A DNA stretch of 64,000 bases from Pseudomonadota bacterium (GCA_023423655.1 JAFAFE010000001.1:310001-374000); one strand, 5' to 3'. Shown: positions 7,477-16,615, counted from the stretch's first letter. The notes: generated from the letters alone by a model not told the origin. Numbers and translations are program-made.

Positions 7477-9432
7477 ATGTGCGGCATTGCCGGCTTTATC
7501 ACAAGCAACCTTCGTGAAACTGATTCGTCGGCCATCCTCAACGCCATGACTGATGCCATCGCGCATCGGGGGCCGGATGATAGTGGGCAGTGGATTGATG
7601 TAGCACAGGGCGTCGCACTTGGGCATCGGCGTCTTTCTATCATAGATTTGTCGCCCGCTGGTCATCAACCCATGACGTCGCAAAGTGGGCGTTATGAGCT
7701 GGTGTTCAATGGTGAAATATATAATTATCATGCTCTGCGTACGAAATTGGAAGATGAGCGCATTGCGCCATCATGGCGCGGGAGGTCGGATACAGAAGTT
7801 CTGCTGGCCTGCATTGAAGCATGGGGCATACGCGGGGCGCTGGGGGCTCTCAATGGCATGTTCGCAATCGCCGTTTGGGACCGGCAAGATGGTCGGTTAA
7901 CGCTTGCCAGAGACCGTGCTGGCGAAAAACCGTTATATTATGGTCGCCAAGGAGCCAGCATATTATTTGCATCCGAACTCAAGGCAATCGCTGTGCACCC
8001 TGAGTTTGAAAAAATCATCGACCGAAACGCAGTCGCTGCATTCATGCGCTTTGCCTATGTGCCGTCGCCCTTAAGCATCTGGCAAGGAATCTACAAGCTT
8101 CCTCCAGCTCATATGGTAGAAGTTTATCCCGGTGATACCGAACCAAGAACCCCAGAATGTTACTGGGACATTAGGGGGATAGCATCCGAAGGAGAAAAAC
8201 ATCCTTTCAAAGACACGCCAGAATTAGTGGATGAGCTTGATTTTCTGTTACGGGATGCCGTTAAATTGCGAATGGAGGCGGATGTTCCGCTGGGTTCATT
8301 CCTATCGGGCGGTGTCGATTCGTCTGCTATAACGGCTCTGATGCAAGCGCAATCAGACCGCCCGATTAAAACATTTTCCATCGGGTTTTCTGAACGGGGT
8401 TACGATGAATCGGCTTACGCCCGTGCCGTAGCCGAGCATTTGGGCACTGATCATTGCGAGCTTCGAGTGGACGCCGCGCAAGCACAAGATGTTTTGCCTA
8501 AACTCCCTAAAATTTGGGATGAGCCTTTCGCAGACACCTCTCAAATCCCTACATATTTGGTTAGTTCTTTGGCTCGCCGCGAGGTGACTGTTGCCTTGTC
8601 AGGTGACGGGGGCGATGAGCTTTTTGCAGGATATAATCGGCACATTATGGGCCCGCGTATATGGGAGAAGGTCGCACATTTGCCAAGTGTTGTGAGGCGT
8701 AGTGTGGCGGCGACATTATCGGGATCAATTGTACGGGGAACAGCAAACGGCTTGGTAAGCTTGACAGGAATCGGCTCGAAAGTGGCTGGTCTTACAGAGC
8801 GAATTCCTAAAATCGGTAAAGTAATTGGCGCCAACAGCCCTACGGATTTTTATGCTCAACTGGTTTCTCAGTGGCCGCCCGAAGCGAAGTTGGTGGTGGG
8901 CGTCAGTGATGCGGCATTGGATGTCGACATGCCTGATTTCTCAGACTTTCGAAATACCATGCTATTCTTGGATTCGAGCACCTATTTACCGGACGATATA
9001 TTGGTGAAAGTCGATCGTGCAGCCATGGCTGTGAGCCTAGAAGGGCGTATACCCTTTCTGGACCATCGCTTGATGGAGTTCGCTTGGCACGTGCCGATGT
9101 CGGCAAAGATCAAAAATGGTCGAGGCAAGCATATTTTGCGCGAAGTTCTATACCGATATGTGCCCCCGGCATTGATAGATCGGCCCAAGGCCGGCTTTCA
9201 AGTGCCTATAGGCGATTGGCTGCTCGGCCCGTTACGCGATTGGGCTGAAGGGTTGCTTGACCTTACTCGTATCCGAAGCCAAGGGCTGCTTAATCCCGCC
9301 GTGGTTCAATCTATCTGGCAACGATTTCAGCGCGGCGAAGTGGCGCTCCTAACACAAGTCTGGTGCGTGTTGACGTTTCAGGCCTGGCTGGAAGAGCAAG
9401 AAATCTCTGTTGCACCCAGCGCTCTTCATTAG
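7477..9432 (+). CDS. asnB: Asparagine synthase (glutamine-hydrolysing)
   Basis: The enzyme amidates a carboxylate, classically aspartate, using glutamine and ATP. The product is 651 residues. The N-terminal glutaminase domain begins MCGIAGFI with the nucleophile Cys2, AHRGPDD and the FNGEIYNY strand. The C-terminal synthetase domain carries the PP-loop SGGVDSSA and LSGDGGDELFAGYNRH. Its position inside the polysaccharide island suggests a role in amidating uronic acids or in an exosortase-linked EPS locus. AsnB-type amidotransferases are common in such loci and often do not serve asparagine supply. Composition is low in GC like its neighbours. A weak GGAG lies upstream. Confidence 0.92.
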   Translation: MCGIAGFITSNLRETDSSAILNAMTDAIAHRGPDDSGQWIDVAQGVALGHRRLSIIDLSPAGHQPMTSQSGRYELVFNGEIYNYHALRTKLEDERIAPSWRGRSDTEVLLACIEAWGIRGALGALNGMFAIAVWDRQDGRLTLARDRAGEKPLYYGRQGASILFASELKAIAVHPEFEKIIDRNAVAAFMRFAYVPSPLSIWQGIYKLPPAHMVEVYPGDTEPRTPECYWDIRGIASEGEKHPFKDTPELVDELDFLLRDAVKLRMEADVPLGSFLSGGVDSSAITALMQAQSDRPIKTFSIGFSERGYDESAYARAVAEHLGTDHCELRVDAAQAQDVLPKLPKIWDEPFADTSQIPTYLVSSLARREVTVALSGDGGDELFAGYNRHIMGPRIWEKVAHLPSVVRRSVAATLSGSIVRGTANGLVSLTGIGSKVAGLTERIPKIGKVIGANSPTDFYAQLVSQWPPEAKLVVGVSDAALDVDMPDFSDFRNTMLFLDSSTYLPDDILVKVDRAAMAVSLEGRIPFLDHRLMEFAWHVPMSAKIKNGRGKHILREVLYRYVPPALIDRPKAGFQVPIGDWLLGPLRDWAEGLLDLTRIRSQGLLNPAVVQSIWQRFQRGEVALLTQVWCVLTFQAWLEEQEISVAPSALH

Positions 9433-9769
9433 CAGGTTGTCTCATACACGTTACGGCGGTTAACGTCTTCCATATTCACCTTCTAATTGGTTTTGATATT
9501 TTAGAGAATATAGCAACGCGCACTCTACACCGATAAATAGTCTGATAAACTGAAAACAAAAACTTCCAAGTCTTATTAATCTAAAACTGGTGAAAGGAAA
9601 ATGCCTTCACTTCTGCTCCGCCCGGCCGAAATGAGGCGTTGAATTAATTTTTTCGTCCTCTTGATATATCATGAACGATTGGGATCCACATATCCCCATG
9701 AAAATAGCGAAGAATTTTATTACACAATCTAAACGCACAGTTTAAAGTTTGTCCTGGTTAGAAATGAAT
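9433..9769. other. AT-rich intergenic region, no gene seen
   Basis: About 340 bp follow asnB with high A+T and no open frame with coding character. The region probably belongs to the acquired island. It ends where the IS630 remnant begins. Confidence 0.6.
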
Positions 9770-9990
9770 TATAACCGGAGTGTCTGAGATAATTGGCCGA
9801 TGCGTTGCCATGTTATCCCGACTGAGCGTTCGGCGGCTTTGCGTAGTTGGAGCTTGAGCTTGGCGAAGACCTCCTGAGCGCAGGCGAAGGGTCGATTGGG
9901 TTGAGATCGGAACTGTAAGGCGGAAGAAGCAGGCGTTTGGCACCTACCGAACAGGCTTTTTTCAAGCTGCGACCACTTCAATGCTCGCAA
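9770..9990 (-). mobile_element. Degenerate IS630-family transposase 3' fragment
   Basis: On the minus strand one frame reads AKRLLLPPYSSDLNPI, the signature around the last catalytic region of IS630/Tc1-mariner DDE transposases. A second frame then continues with EVFAKLKLQLRKAAERS and WQRIGQL, the conserved C-terminal helix of the same family. The frame changes at a 20-bp segment (9872-9891, plus strand TCCTGAGCGCAGGCGAAGGG) that resembles the sphingomonad palindromic repeat, so the transposase appears broken by insertion of a short repeat. The last ~20 residues and the whole 5' part of the gene are absent. It sits at the junction between low-GC and high-GC DNA. Confidence 0.75.
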
Positions 9991-10253
9991 CATTCACACG
10001 CAACAGTCACACCAAACGCTGCCACTCTCCTCCGGCCAGAGCGGGCCGACAAAACTGCCGCAGCAACGTGCTCCCGTAAATCATCATAATAAGCTCGCGC
10101 CATCGCTGCTGACCCCTTGCCCGACAAGCGGCTTGAATCACAAATATATCCATTTGAGAATCCCAAAGCTGATTCCGCCCTTTCAGGGCAGACTCTAGCA
10201 CCGGCACTGGGGTATGCACTTTTTCCCCGGCTTGGCGCTTTTAAAAGACGCGC
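9991..10253. other. Intergenic, no gene seen
   Basis: There are short opposing open frames, but none has family resemblance or a ribosome binding site. The segment may include further decayed IS630 sequence upstream of the recognisable fragment. Confidence 0.5.
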
Positions 10254-11645
10254 CTATTTCACATGGGCATTGGCGACCGCGCGGCTGACGCCTTGCATCA
10301 TACGCATCCGTTCGGGGATGGGGGAGAAGGTGGAGCCCATCATCACCACCACCGCATAGCGGGTGCCGTCGGGCGCAGTGGCGATGCCCATATCATTATA
10401 GCCGGTCTGCATCGAGCCATAGACTTGGCCGGTGCCGGTCTTGTGGAGGAAGCGCCAGCCGGAGGGTAGGCCCGCTTTCAACCGCATCGGGCCGCTGGTG
10501 GTGCGCGACATGATGGCGAGCATCCGCTCGGTCGAATTTTGCGACAGCAATTCGCCGCGCGCCAACCGCGCCAGCGCCTGCGCAATCGCTTCGGGCGAGG
10601 CACCGTCAATCGGGTCTTGCACATAATTGTTGAGCAGGCGCTGGCGGGTTTCGCCCGGCACCTTGGAGCGCGCGACTTCGAAATTATTGCCGAGCGAATA
10701 GCTTTGCTGCCATGTCAGCCCCGCAATCGTGCTTTGCATATGCCGCTCGCCTTCGCTGAAGCGGACATTATTGATGCCCTTGGCGCGCAGGAACGCCCGC
10801 ACGGCTTGCGGGCCCCCGGCATGGCGCAGCAGCGAATCATTGGCGGTGCAATCGCTCTTGGTCAGCGACATTTCGAGGAGATCGCGCACTTTGACGCGGA
10901 TCGTCCCTTCGCGCAGCACCCGCGCGCGGATCGGCTGGTGGAACAAGGTCAAATCCTCCATGCCGATTTTGACATCATCGTCGAGGCTCACCTGACCTTT
11001 ATCGATCTTGTCGAAAATGGTCATCGCGACCCAGAATTTCGACACACTTTGTTGCGGGAACAGCTCGTTGCCGCGTTCGGACAGCGACCAGTCGCCATCA
11101 ATACGCCGCACCGCAATGCCGGTCTTGCCGGGGAAATTTTTCCACAATTCGAAAAGCTGTGGCTTCAATTGGGGCGCGGGATTGCTGTAGCCGACCTTGC
11201 CGCCGGGGGTCGGCGTATAAGGGCGCGGCGTATAGACCGGCGCAGGGGGTGGCGGCGGGTTATAGACCGGCGGTTGCGGGAGCGGCTGGGGTTGCGGAAC
11301 CGGTTGCGGTTGAGGCTGGGGCTGGTTTACCGGCGGATAGACGGGCGGATAGGTCACGGGCCGCTGCGGCGCGGGGGTGGCGGCGGGCGGCGGATTATAG
11401 GGCGCGCTCGCCTGATATTGTGCGGGGCGGGGTTGCGGCGCGGGCACAGGCTTCGGGGCCGGGGCAGGCGCTGCCGCTTCGCCGTTGCGGATAAAATAGG
11501 GCAGAATATCGCCCTGTCCCTGCTTGGCTTCCAGCGCGCGCGCATAGGCCGCTGGCGGCGTGGTCGAAGGCGCCACACAGGCGGAAAGAAACAGGCAGAC
11601 GGCCCCAGACATGGCCATCGGCGAACGCGTGAAAGTCACCATCAT
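10254..11645 (-). CDS. Proline-rich serine hydrolase lipoprotein, class A beta-lactamase fold
   Basis: The product is a 463-residue precursor. Residues 1-23 form a lipoprotein signal with lipobox LSAC (Cys23), so the protein is probably anchored in the outer membrane. Residues 58-155 are an extremely Pro/Gln/Ala-rich spacer that could cross the periplasm or peptidoglycan. The catalytic domain (about 165-463) has the nucleophile motif S200-V-S-K203, an SDC (264-266) where class A enzymes have SDN, and a C-terminal HKTGTG. Thus the serine, lysine and KTG box are intact but the SDN asparagine is replaced. It may be a beta-lactamase or a penicillin-recognising enzyme with another role. No regulator lies nearby. 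Confidence 0.85.
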   Translation of the reverse strand: MMVTFTRSPMAMSGAVCLFLSACVAPSTTPPAAYARALEAKQGQGDILPYFIRNGEAAAPAPAPKPVPAPQPRPAQYQASAPYNPPPAATPAPQRPVTYPPVYPPVNQPQPQPQPVPQPQPLPQPPVYNPPPPPAPVYTPRPYTPTPGGKVGYSNPAPQLKPQLFELWKNFPGKTGIAVRRIDGDWSLSERGNELFPQQSVSKFWVAMTIFDKIDKGQVSLDDDVKIGMEDLTLFHQPIRARVLREGTIRVKVRDLLEMSLTKSDCTANDSLLRHAGGPQAVRAFLRAKGINNVRFSEGERHMQSTIAGLTWQQSYSLGNNFEVARSKVPGETRQRLLNNYVQDPIDGASPEAIAQALARLARGELLSQNSTERMLAIMSRTTSGPMRLKAGLPSGWRFLHKTGTGQVYGSMQTGYNDMGIATAPDGTRYAVVVMMGSTFSPIPERMRMMQGVSRAVANAHVK

Positions 11646-11810
11646 GCCCCGACAGTTAAGAATTGTGATGTGAGCAAATCCTTAACGGCGCGTCATGGCA
11701 ATGACAGGGCGCGCCAAAAGCTTTGCGACGAGCCGAGTCTGGCGGGGGACGGGTTGTTATAATGTTGCGTGGGGGGAGGGCAGAAATTTACACTGCGGTT
11801 GAAAGACAAA

Positions 11811-11847
11811 CCCTCCCCCGGCCCGTCCCGCAAGCGGGAGGGGAGAA
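11811..11847. repeat. Partial copy of GGGAGGGG palindromic repeat (family B)
   Basis: The sequence contains the CCCGCAAGCGGG hairpin followed by AGGGGAG, preceded by a CCCTCCCCCGGCCC arm. It matches half of the composite repeats at 35.9, 40.3 and 44.8 kb. The rest of the 11,646-11,881 gap shows no gene. Confidence 0.7.
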
Positions 11848-11881
11848 GGCGCGCTCCCTCGCCGCCGCTTATGAGTACTGT

Positions 11882-13099
11882 TTACTTTCCGCCCTGTAAC
11901 CGCGCCGCGACCGCTTCATTCGCGCGCATCACCCTCAGCACATTGCCTTGTGCGATCTTGGCGAGGTCGGCCTTGTTATAGCCGCGCCGTGCCAGTTCGG
12001 TGAATAACGCCGGATAGGTGGACACATTGCCGAGGCCGTCCGGCAAGATCGCGACCCCGCCAAAATCGCCGCCAATGCCGACATGGTCGATGCCAGCTTG
12101 CCTGACGATATGGTCAATCATGTCCGCCACATCCTTGATGCTTGCGGTCGGGCGCGGGTTGGCGGCGCGCCATTGGTCGATGGCGGCCTTCGCCCCTGTC
12201 GAGTCGCCGGTGAAGCGCATCTTGAGTTCGGCCTCCGCGCCTTCCTGTTTAATATCGAAATCGCGCACGGCTTGGGACAGAAAGCCCGGCACGAACGTCA
12301 CCATCACGACCCCGCCATTCTGTTTCATGCGCGCCAGCACCGCGTCGGAGACATTGCGCGGATGCTGGTCAATCGCCTTGGCATTGCTGTGGGTGAACAG
12401 GACCGGCGCGGCGGTCGCGTCGAGCGCGTCGTTCATCGTCGCTTCGGAGGTGTGCGACAGGTCGACAATCATGCCGATGCGGTTCATTTCCTTGATGAGC
12501 GCGACGCCTTGCGGGGACAGGCCATCGCTCTTGGGCGCGTCGCAACAACTATCCGCCCAATCAATCGTGCTATTGTGGGTGAGCGTCATATAGCGCACGC
12601 CGAGATTATAAAATTGGCGCAGCACGGCGGGCGAATTGGCAATCGCGCCGCCGCCTTCCATGCCCTTCATCGAGGCGACCTTGCCTGCTTTCATCGCCGC
12701 TTCAAAATCGCGCGTATTGGTAACGAGTTTGAAGGTTTCGGGATAACGCGCGGCCATCTGGTCGATGCCGTCAATTTGTTCAAGCACGGCCTTCATGCCT
12801 TCGAGCGGCGGCAATTTCGCATCGACATAGACCGACCAGAATTGCCCGCCAAGCTTGCCCGCCCGGATGCTCGGAATATCGCTATGCACCTTGGCGAGCG
12901 CGTCGGGGGAAAGGCCGCGGAGGTCAATCTTCGACCAGTCATTGCCATATAAATCGCGCACCTGTTCGGCGAGGTCATTATGCCCGTCGATCACCGGCGT
13001 TTTGGTGAGCACGTCAGCGGCGACCTTCTCCGGTGATTGCTGCGCGAGCGCGGGGGTGGTGAGGAGGAGAGCGGGGAGGAGGAGATATTGGCGCATCAT
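11882..13099 (-). CDS. Secreted membrane dipeptidase (peptidase family M19)
   Basis: This zinc-dependent dipeptidase of the renal dipeptidase family has 405 residues. A cleavable signal peptide (MMRQYLLLPALLLTTPALAQ) directs it to the periplasm. Zinc ligands are recognisable in VIDGHNDL (His-x-Asp) near residue 40, in the acidic MEGG loop, and in IVDLSHTS and FTHSNA. The C-terminal HVGIGGDFGG motif is also conserved. The likely substrates are L- or D-containing dipeptides from peptidoglycan or nutrients. It stands alone, downstream of a palindromic repeat and nadB on the same strand. Confidence 0.92.
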   Translation of the reverse strand: MMRQYLLLPALLLTTPALAQQSPEKVAADVLTKTPVIDGHNDLAEQVRDLYGNDWSKIDLRGLSPDALAKVHSDIPSIRAGKLGGQFWSVYVDAKLPPLEGMKAVLEQIDGIDQMAARYPETFKLVTNTRDFEAAMKAGKVASMKGMEGGGAIANSPAVLRQFYNLGVRYMTLTHNSTIDWADSCCDAPKSDGLSPQGVALIKEMNRIGMIVDLSHTSEATMNDALDATAAPVLFTHSNAKAIDQHPRNVSDAVLARMKQNGGVVMVTFVPGFLSQAVRDFDIKQEGAEAELKMRFTGDSTGAKAAIDQWRAANPRPTASIKDVADMIDHIVRQAGIDHVGIGGDFGGVAILPDGLGNVSTYPALFTELARRGYNKADLAKIAQGNVLRVMRANEAVAARLQGGK

Positions 13100-13125
13100 C
13101 GACTGTTTCCTTGATTTCTACCCGC

Positions 13126-13195
13126 TAGCCCTGAGCCTGTCGAAGGGCGGTTGTCAGTATGCCACCCCGTGCTTCGACACGCTCAGCACTAACGG
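13126..13195. repeat. Inverted palindromic repeat (CCTGAGCCTGTCGAAGGG type)
   Basis: One arm CCTGAGCCTGTCGAAGGG is followed after about 30 bp by GTGCTTCGACACGCTCAGCA, an imperfect inverted copy. This is the widespread REP-like unit of sphingomonads. Related CTTCGATACG...CTCAGCACGAACGG units occur at 22.0-22.2 kb and 49.5-49.6 kb. Confidence 0.75.
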
Positions 13196-13216
13196 ATTAT
13201 ATGCAAAGCGGAGGGG

Positions 13217-14833
13217 TCACGGTATCAACACCGTATCTTGCGGCGCGGGCAGGGTTTCCGGATAATCGGTGGTATAATGCAACCCCCGGCTTTCCTTGCG
13301 TTTCAAGGCCGAACGCACGATCAGCCGCGCGACCTCCAACAGGTTGCGTAGCTCGATCAAATCGGGCGTGACGCGGAAATTGCCATAATATTCATCCACC
13401 TCGCTCGCGAGTAAGTTGATGCGGTGCATCGCGCGTTCCAGCCTTTTGTTGGTGCGCACAATGCCGACATAGTCCCACATGAAGCGGCGGATTTCTTTCC
13501 AGTTATGCTGGACGATGACCTCTTCGTCGCTGTCGGTGACGCGGCTTTCGTCCCAGCCCAATATGGGCGGGGGCGCGGGGAGGCTGTCCCATTGTCCGGC
13601 AATATCCCGTGCCGCCGCTTCCCCGAACACGAAACATTCGAGCAGGCTGTTCGATGCCAAACGGTTCGCGCCATGAAGGCCGCTTTCGCTGACCTCGCCC
13701 GCTGCATAAAGGCCGGGCAAATCGGTGCGGCCATGAAGGTCGATCTTGACCCCGCCGCACGTATAATGTTGCGCCGGCACCACCGGAATCGGGTCGGTGG
13801 TAATGTCGATGCCGAGCGGCAAGAGCCGGTTATAAATGTTCGGGAAGTGATGCTTTACAAATTCCGGATCCTGATGGCTGATGTCGAGATGAACATAGTC
13901 CAGCCCCAGCCGTTTCAGCTCATGGTCAATCGCGCGCGCGACCACATCGCGCGGGGCGAGTTCCATGCGTTCGGGGTCAAAGCGCGCCATGAAACGCTCG
14001 CCTGCACCGGGAACGCCCGGCGGTAGCACGAGATGCCCGCCCTCGCCGCGCACCGCTTCGGTAATCAGGAAGTTTTTGACCTCCAGATTATAAAGGCAGG
14101 TCGGGTGGAACTGCATCATTTCCATGTTGGAGACGCGGCAGCCTGCGCGCCAGGCCATCGCGATCCCGTCGCCGGTAGCGCCACGCGGGGCGGTCGAGAA
14201 GAGATAGGCGCGGCCCGCACCGCCGGTCGCCAAAATCGTCGCGCGCGCGGTGAAAGCTTCGACGCGCTTGGTCTTGGTGTTGAACGCATAAACGCCCCAC
14301 ACGCGGCCCTCGCCCGAATAATCGACCTGATGCTTGCCGGTGATGAGGTCAATCGCGACCATGTCGGGCATAAGCGTGATATTGGGGTTGGCATCGGCGG
14401 CTTTTTCCAGTGCCTTTTGCACCGCCCAGCCGGTCGCGTCATCGACATGGACGATGCGGCGGTGGCTATGCCCGCCTTCGCGCGTCAAATGCCAGCGGTC
14501 GCCGAAATCATCATGGCCTTCATTGAACGGCACACCGAGCGCGGCCAGCCGCTCGATAGCGGCGGGCGCATTTTCGACGACAAATTCCACGGTTTCGCGG
14601 TCGTTCAACCCCGCGCCCGCAATCATCGTATCATTGATATGCGATTCAAATGTGTCGCCCGGCTCCAGCACCGCCGCAATGCCGCCTTGCGCCCATCCGG
14701 TCGCGCCGGAATCGAGCGCGCCCTTGGCCATGACCAACACCTTATGCGTCTTGGCGAGCGTAATCGCCGCCGTCAGTCCCGCCGCCCCCGAACCGATAAT
14801 CAGCACATCATGGTTTGAAATAGTGTCGCTCAC
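13217..14833 (-). CDS. nadB: L-aspartate oxidase
   Basis: The enzyme oxidises L-aspartate to iminoaspartate with FAD, the first step of de novo NAD synthesis in the cytosol. The 538 residues fit the family. The FAD-binding motif GSGAAG is near residue 15, GATGWAQGGIAAVL and the HTREGGHSHRRI substrate loop follow, and the catalytic-domain RGEGGHL and the HYTCGGVKIDLHGRT segment distinguish it within the succinate dehydrogenase/fumarate reductase flavoprotein family. nadA and nadC are not adjacent, so it is apparently transcribed alone. The end of the gene is followed by a palindromic repeat. Confidence 0.94.
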   Translation of the reverse strand: MSDTISNHDVLIIGSGAAGLTAAITLAKTHKVLVMAKGALDSGATGWAQGGIAAVLEPGDTFESHINDTMIAGAGLNDRETVEFVVENAPAAIERLAALGVPFNEGHDDFGDRWHLTREGGHSHRRIVHVDDATGWAVQKALEKAADANPNITLMPDMVAIDLITGKHQVDYSGEGRVWGVYAFNTKTKRVEAFTARATILATGGAGRAYLFSTAPRGATGDGIAMAWRAGCRVSNMEMMQFHPTCLYNLEVKNFLITEAVRGEGGHLVLPPGVPGAGERFMARFDPERMELAPRDVVARAIDHELKRLGLDYVHLDISHQDPEFVKHHFPNIYNRLLPLGIDITTDPIPVVPAQHYTCGGVKIDLHGRTDLPGLYAAGEVSESGLHGANRLASNSLLECFVFGEAAARDIAGQWDSLPAPPPILGWDESRVTDSDEEVIVQHNWKEIRRFMWDYVGIVRTNKRLERAMHRINLLASEVDEYYGNFRVTPDLIELRNLLEVARLIVRSALKRKESRGLHYTTDYPETLPAPQDTVLIP

Positions 14834-14944
14834 GCGCCCGCAATCCTGTCCTTATCCTATGACCATGCGGCCATAGTCACATCTTTGTCATAGGCGTGAT
14901 AACGGCAAAATCCGGGGAGTGATAGGGGCGTTAATATCCGGCGC

Positions 14945-15505
14945 TTATGTCCCGCAAGACAGTGTAGTCCGTCCGCCCGCGAGAGGGGTCAAACGGATAT
15001 AGAGCGGCAATTCTTGCCCCAATTGCTTGCCGCCTTCATCGGGCAAGGCAAAGCCGATGCGGTTCAATACCGCGCGCACATCCGCTTCGCTATTGGCAAA
15101 TTCCAGCGTGAAACCTTCGGCATCCAGATTATTGCCCATCCAGCGCGCGATCTGTTTCAAGCGCAGCCCGTGCCACTTATGGTTCATCTGGAGCGTCGCC
15201 TGACGCAGGCCGCCTTCGGTGCGTGTAAGCTTTAGCGACGGCGCGACCTTGGTAAAGGACATGGGAAGGTCGGGGGCCGGCGGCTCGATCATCTGCGTCC
15301 CGTCGGTCGGCAACATCGCCCACAGCAACGCGTCAAATGCCGCAGACGTGCCACAGCGGTGCGGCGCGGCAAAGCTCACATAGCGTTCCACATCGGGCGT
15401 GGTTTCGGCCGGGGTCGGGATGATATAGACCCGCTCTTCCGGCGGCGTTGATGCGCCAGCCGCCCCGCTCGCCCCGGCCCATAGCAGGGCGAGCCAATAT
15501 TTCAC
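14945..15505 (-). CDS. Secreted hypothetical protein coupled to ABC ATPase
   Basis: This 186-residue protein of unknown family has an N-terminal signal peptide (KYWLALLWAGASGAAGAS), so it is probably periplasmic. The mature part contains one early Cys (PHRCGT) and one near the C terminus (TLSCGT) that could form a disulphide. Its GTG start overlaps the TGA of the upstream ABC ATPase by four bases (GTGA), so the two are co-translated. No conserved catalytic motif is visible. The tight coupling suggests a function with the transporter, but this is inference. Confidence 0.75.
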   Translation of the reverse strand: MKYWLALLWAGASGAAGASTPPEERVYIIPTPAETTPDVERYVSFAAPHRCGTSAAFDALLWAMLPTDGTQMIEPPAPDLPMSFTKVAPSLKLTRTEGGLRQATLQMNHKWHGLRLKQIARWMGNNLDAEGFTLEFANSEADVRAVLNRIGFALPDEGGKQLGQELPLYIRLTPLAGGRTTLSCGT

Positions 15506-16479
15506 GCCGCGACCGCCTCGCGGGTGAGGTTCAGGAACACATCTTCCAGGTCCGCCTCGCGGGTCGAGACATCGACGATGGAAACGCCCGGTTGCTGCTG
15601 GATTGCGGCCAATACCTCGCCTGCGCTGGCCTTGTCCTTATTATAGGTGATGACCAATGTGCGCTCGCCTTGTTGTTCGATTTTTTCAAACGCGGCGTGG
15701 GCAGGAAGCGCGGTGACATCATTGTCGAGCGTGACCTCGATGACCTTCTCGCGCGCCATATTCACAAGCTCGCGGGTCGGCTTGTCGGTGATGAGACGGC
15801 CATGATTGATGATAGCGATGCGGTCGCACAATTCTTCGGCTTCCTCGAGATAGTGCGTCGTCAGCACCACCGTCACGCCTTCCTTGTTAAGCTGGCGCAC
15901 ATAGTCCCAAAGCTGTTGACGAAGCTCGATATCGACGCCCGCGGTCGGCTCGTCCAGCACGATGATCGGCGGCGAATGGACCATCGCTTTGGCGACCAGC
16001 AAGCGCCGCTTCATGCCGCCCGAAAGCGTGCGCGCATAGGCATTGGCTTTATCCTCCAGATGGACCGCGCGCAGCAAATCCATGCTGATGCGCTCATCCT
16101 TGGGGACGCCATAAAGTCCGGCCTGTATCTCCAGCGTTTCAAAGGGCGTAAAGAAGGGATCGAACAAGATTTCCTGAGGCACAATGCCGATCGACGCCTT
16201 GGCATTGCGGGGCTGGTCGCCAATGTCGAAGCCCCAGATACGCGCGGTGCCGCTGGTGCGGTTCACAAGGCCTGCCAAAATATTGATAAGCGTCGATTTG
16301 CCCGCGCCATTGGGGCCGAGCAGCCCGAAAATCTGGCCGCGCGGCACGTTGAAGCTCACGCCATCCAGTGCGCGCTTGCCGCCTGCATAGGTTTTACCGA
16401 GATTATCAATCTCGATAGCATTGCCAAGGTCGGGAAGGATGCGGCTGGAGGCGGTTGGATCGGGTTGGTAAAGGCTCAT
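15502..16479 (-). CDS. ABC transporter ATP-binding protein
   Basis: This 325-residue ATPase subunit is of the type linked with ABC-2 exporters. Walker A GPNGAGKST is at residues 55-63, the Q-loop VPQEILFDPF follows, then the signature LSGGMKRR, Walker B IIVLDEPTAGVD and the H-loop LTTHYLEEAEEL. A C-terminal domain of about 90 residues follows, typical of drug- or polysaccharide-type ABC-2 ATPases (YadG-like). The start is set at ATG 16479, although an upstream in-frame start would add 24 residues without family support. No permease gene is adjacent, so the membrane partner must be encoded elsewhere. Confidence 0.9.
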   Translation of the reverse strand: MSLYQPDPTASSRILPDLGNAIEIDNLGKTYAGGKRALDGVSFNVPRGQIFGLLGPNGAGKSTLINILAGLVNRTSGTARIWGFDIGDQPRNAKASIGIVPQEILFDPFFTPFETLEIQAGLYGVPKDERISMDLLRAVHLEDKANAYARTLSGGMKRRLLVAKAMVHSPPIIVLDEPTAGVDIELRQQLWDYVRQLNKEGVTVVLTTHYLEEAEELCDRIAIINHGRLITDKPTRELVNMAREKVIEVTLDNDVTALPAHAAFEKIEQQGERTLVITYNKDKASAGEVLAAIQQQPGVSIVDVSTREADLEDVFLNLTREAVAA

Positions 16480-16575
16480 GGGCTTCTGATACAGGCAATT
16501 TAATCCGAACGATAGGGGCGATAAACCCTTGTCCGCGCTGGACGGTTGCATCTTAAAAAATGCCCCGCAACACCA

Positions 16576-16615
16576 TAAAAAACGGCCCTCCCCGAACCTT
16601 GCCGGGGAGGGCCGT
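16576..16615 (-). terminator. Rho-independent terminator after YbaY-like lipoprotein gene
   Basis: A perfect 13-bp GC-rich stem (16582-16594 with 16603-16615) has an 8-base loop. On the minus strand it is followed by six T residues, 23 bases after the stop codon at 16638. Confidence 0.9.

Noticed and set aside
9433..10253. A tRNA or attachment site at the island boundary
   Set aside because: No cloverleaf-like sequence or direct repeats of attachment-site type could be seen.
10539..11762. A 407-codon plus-strand open frame opposite the proline-rich lipoprotein
   Set aside because: The Arg/Gly-rich composition results from the complement of Pro codons. There is no family match or ribosome binding site.
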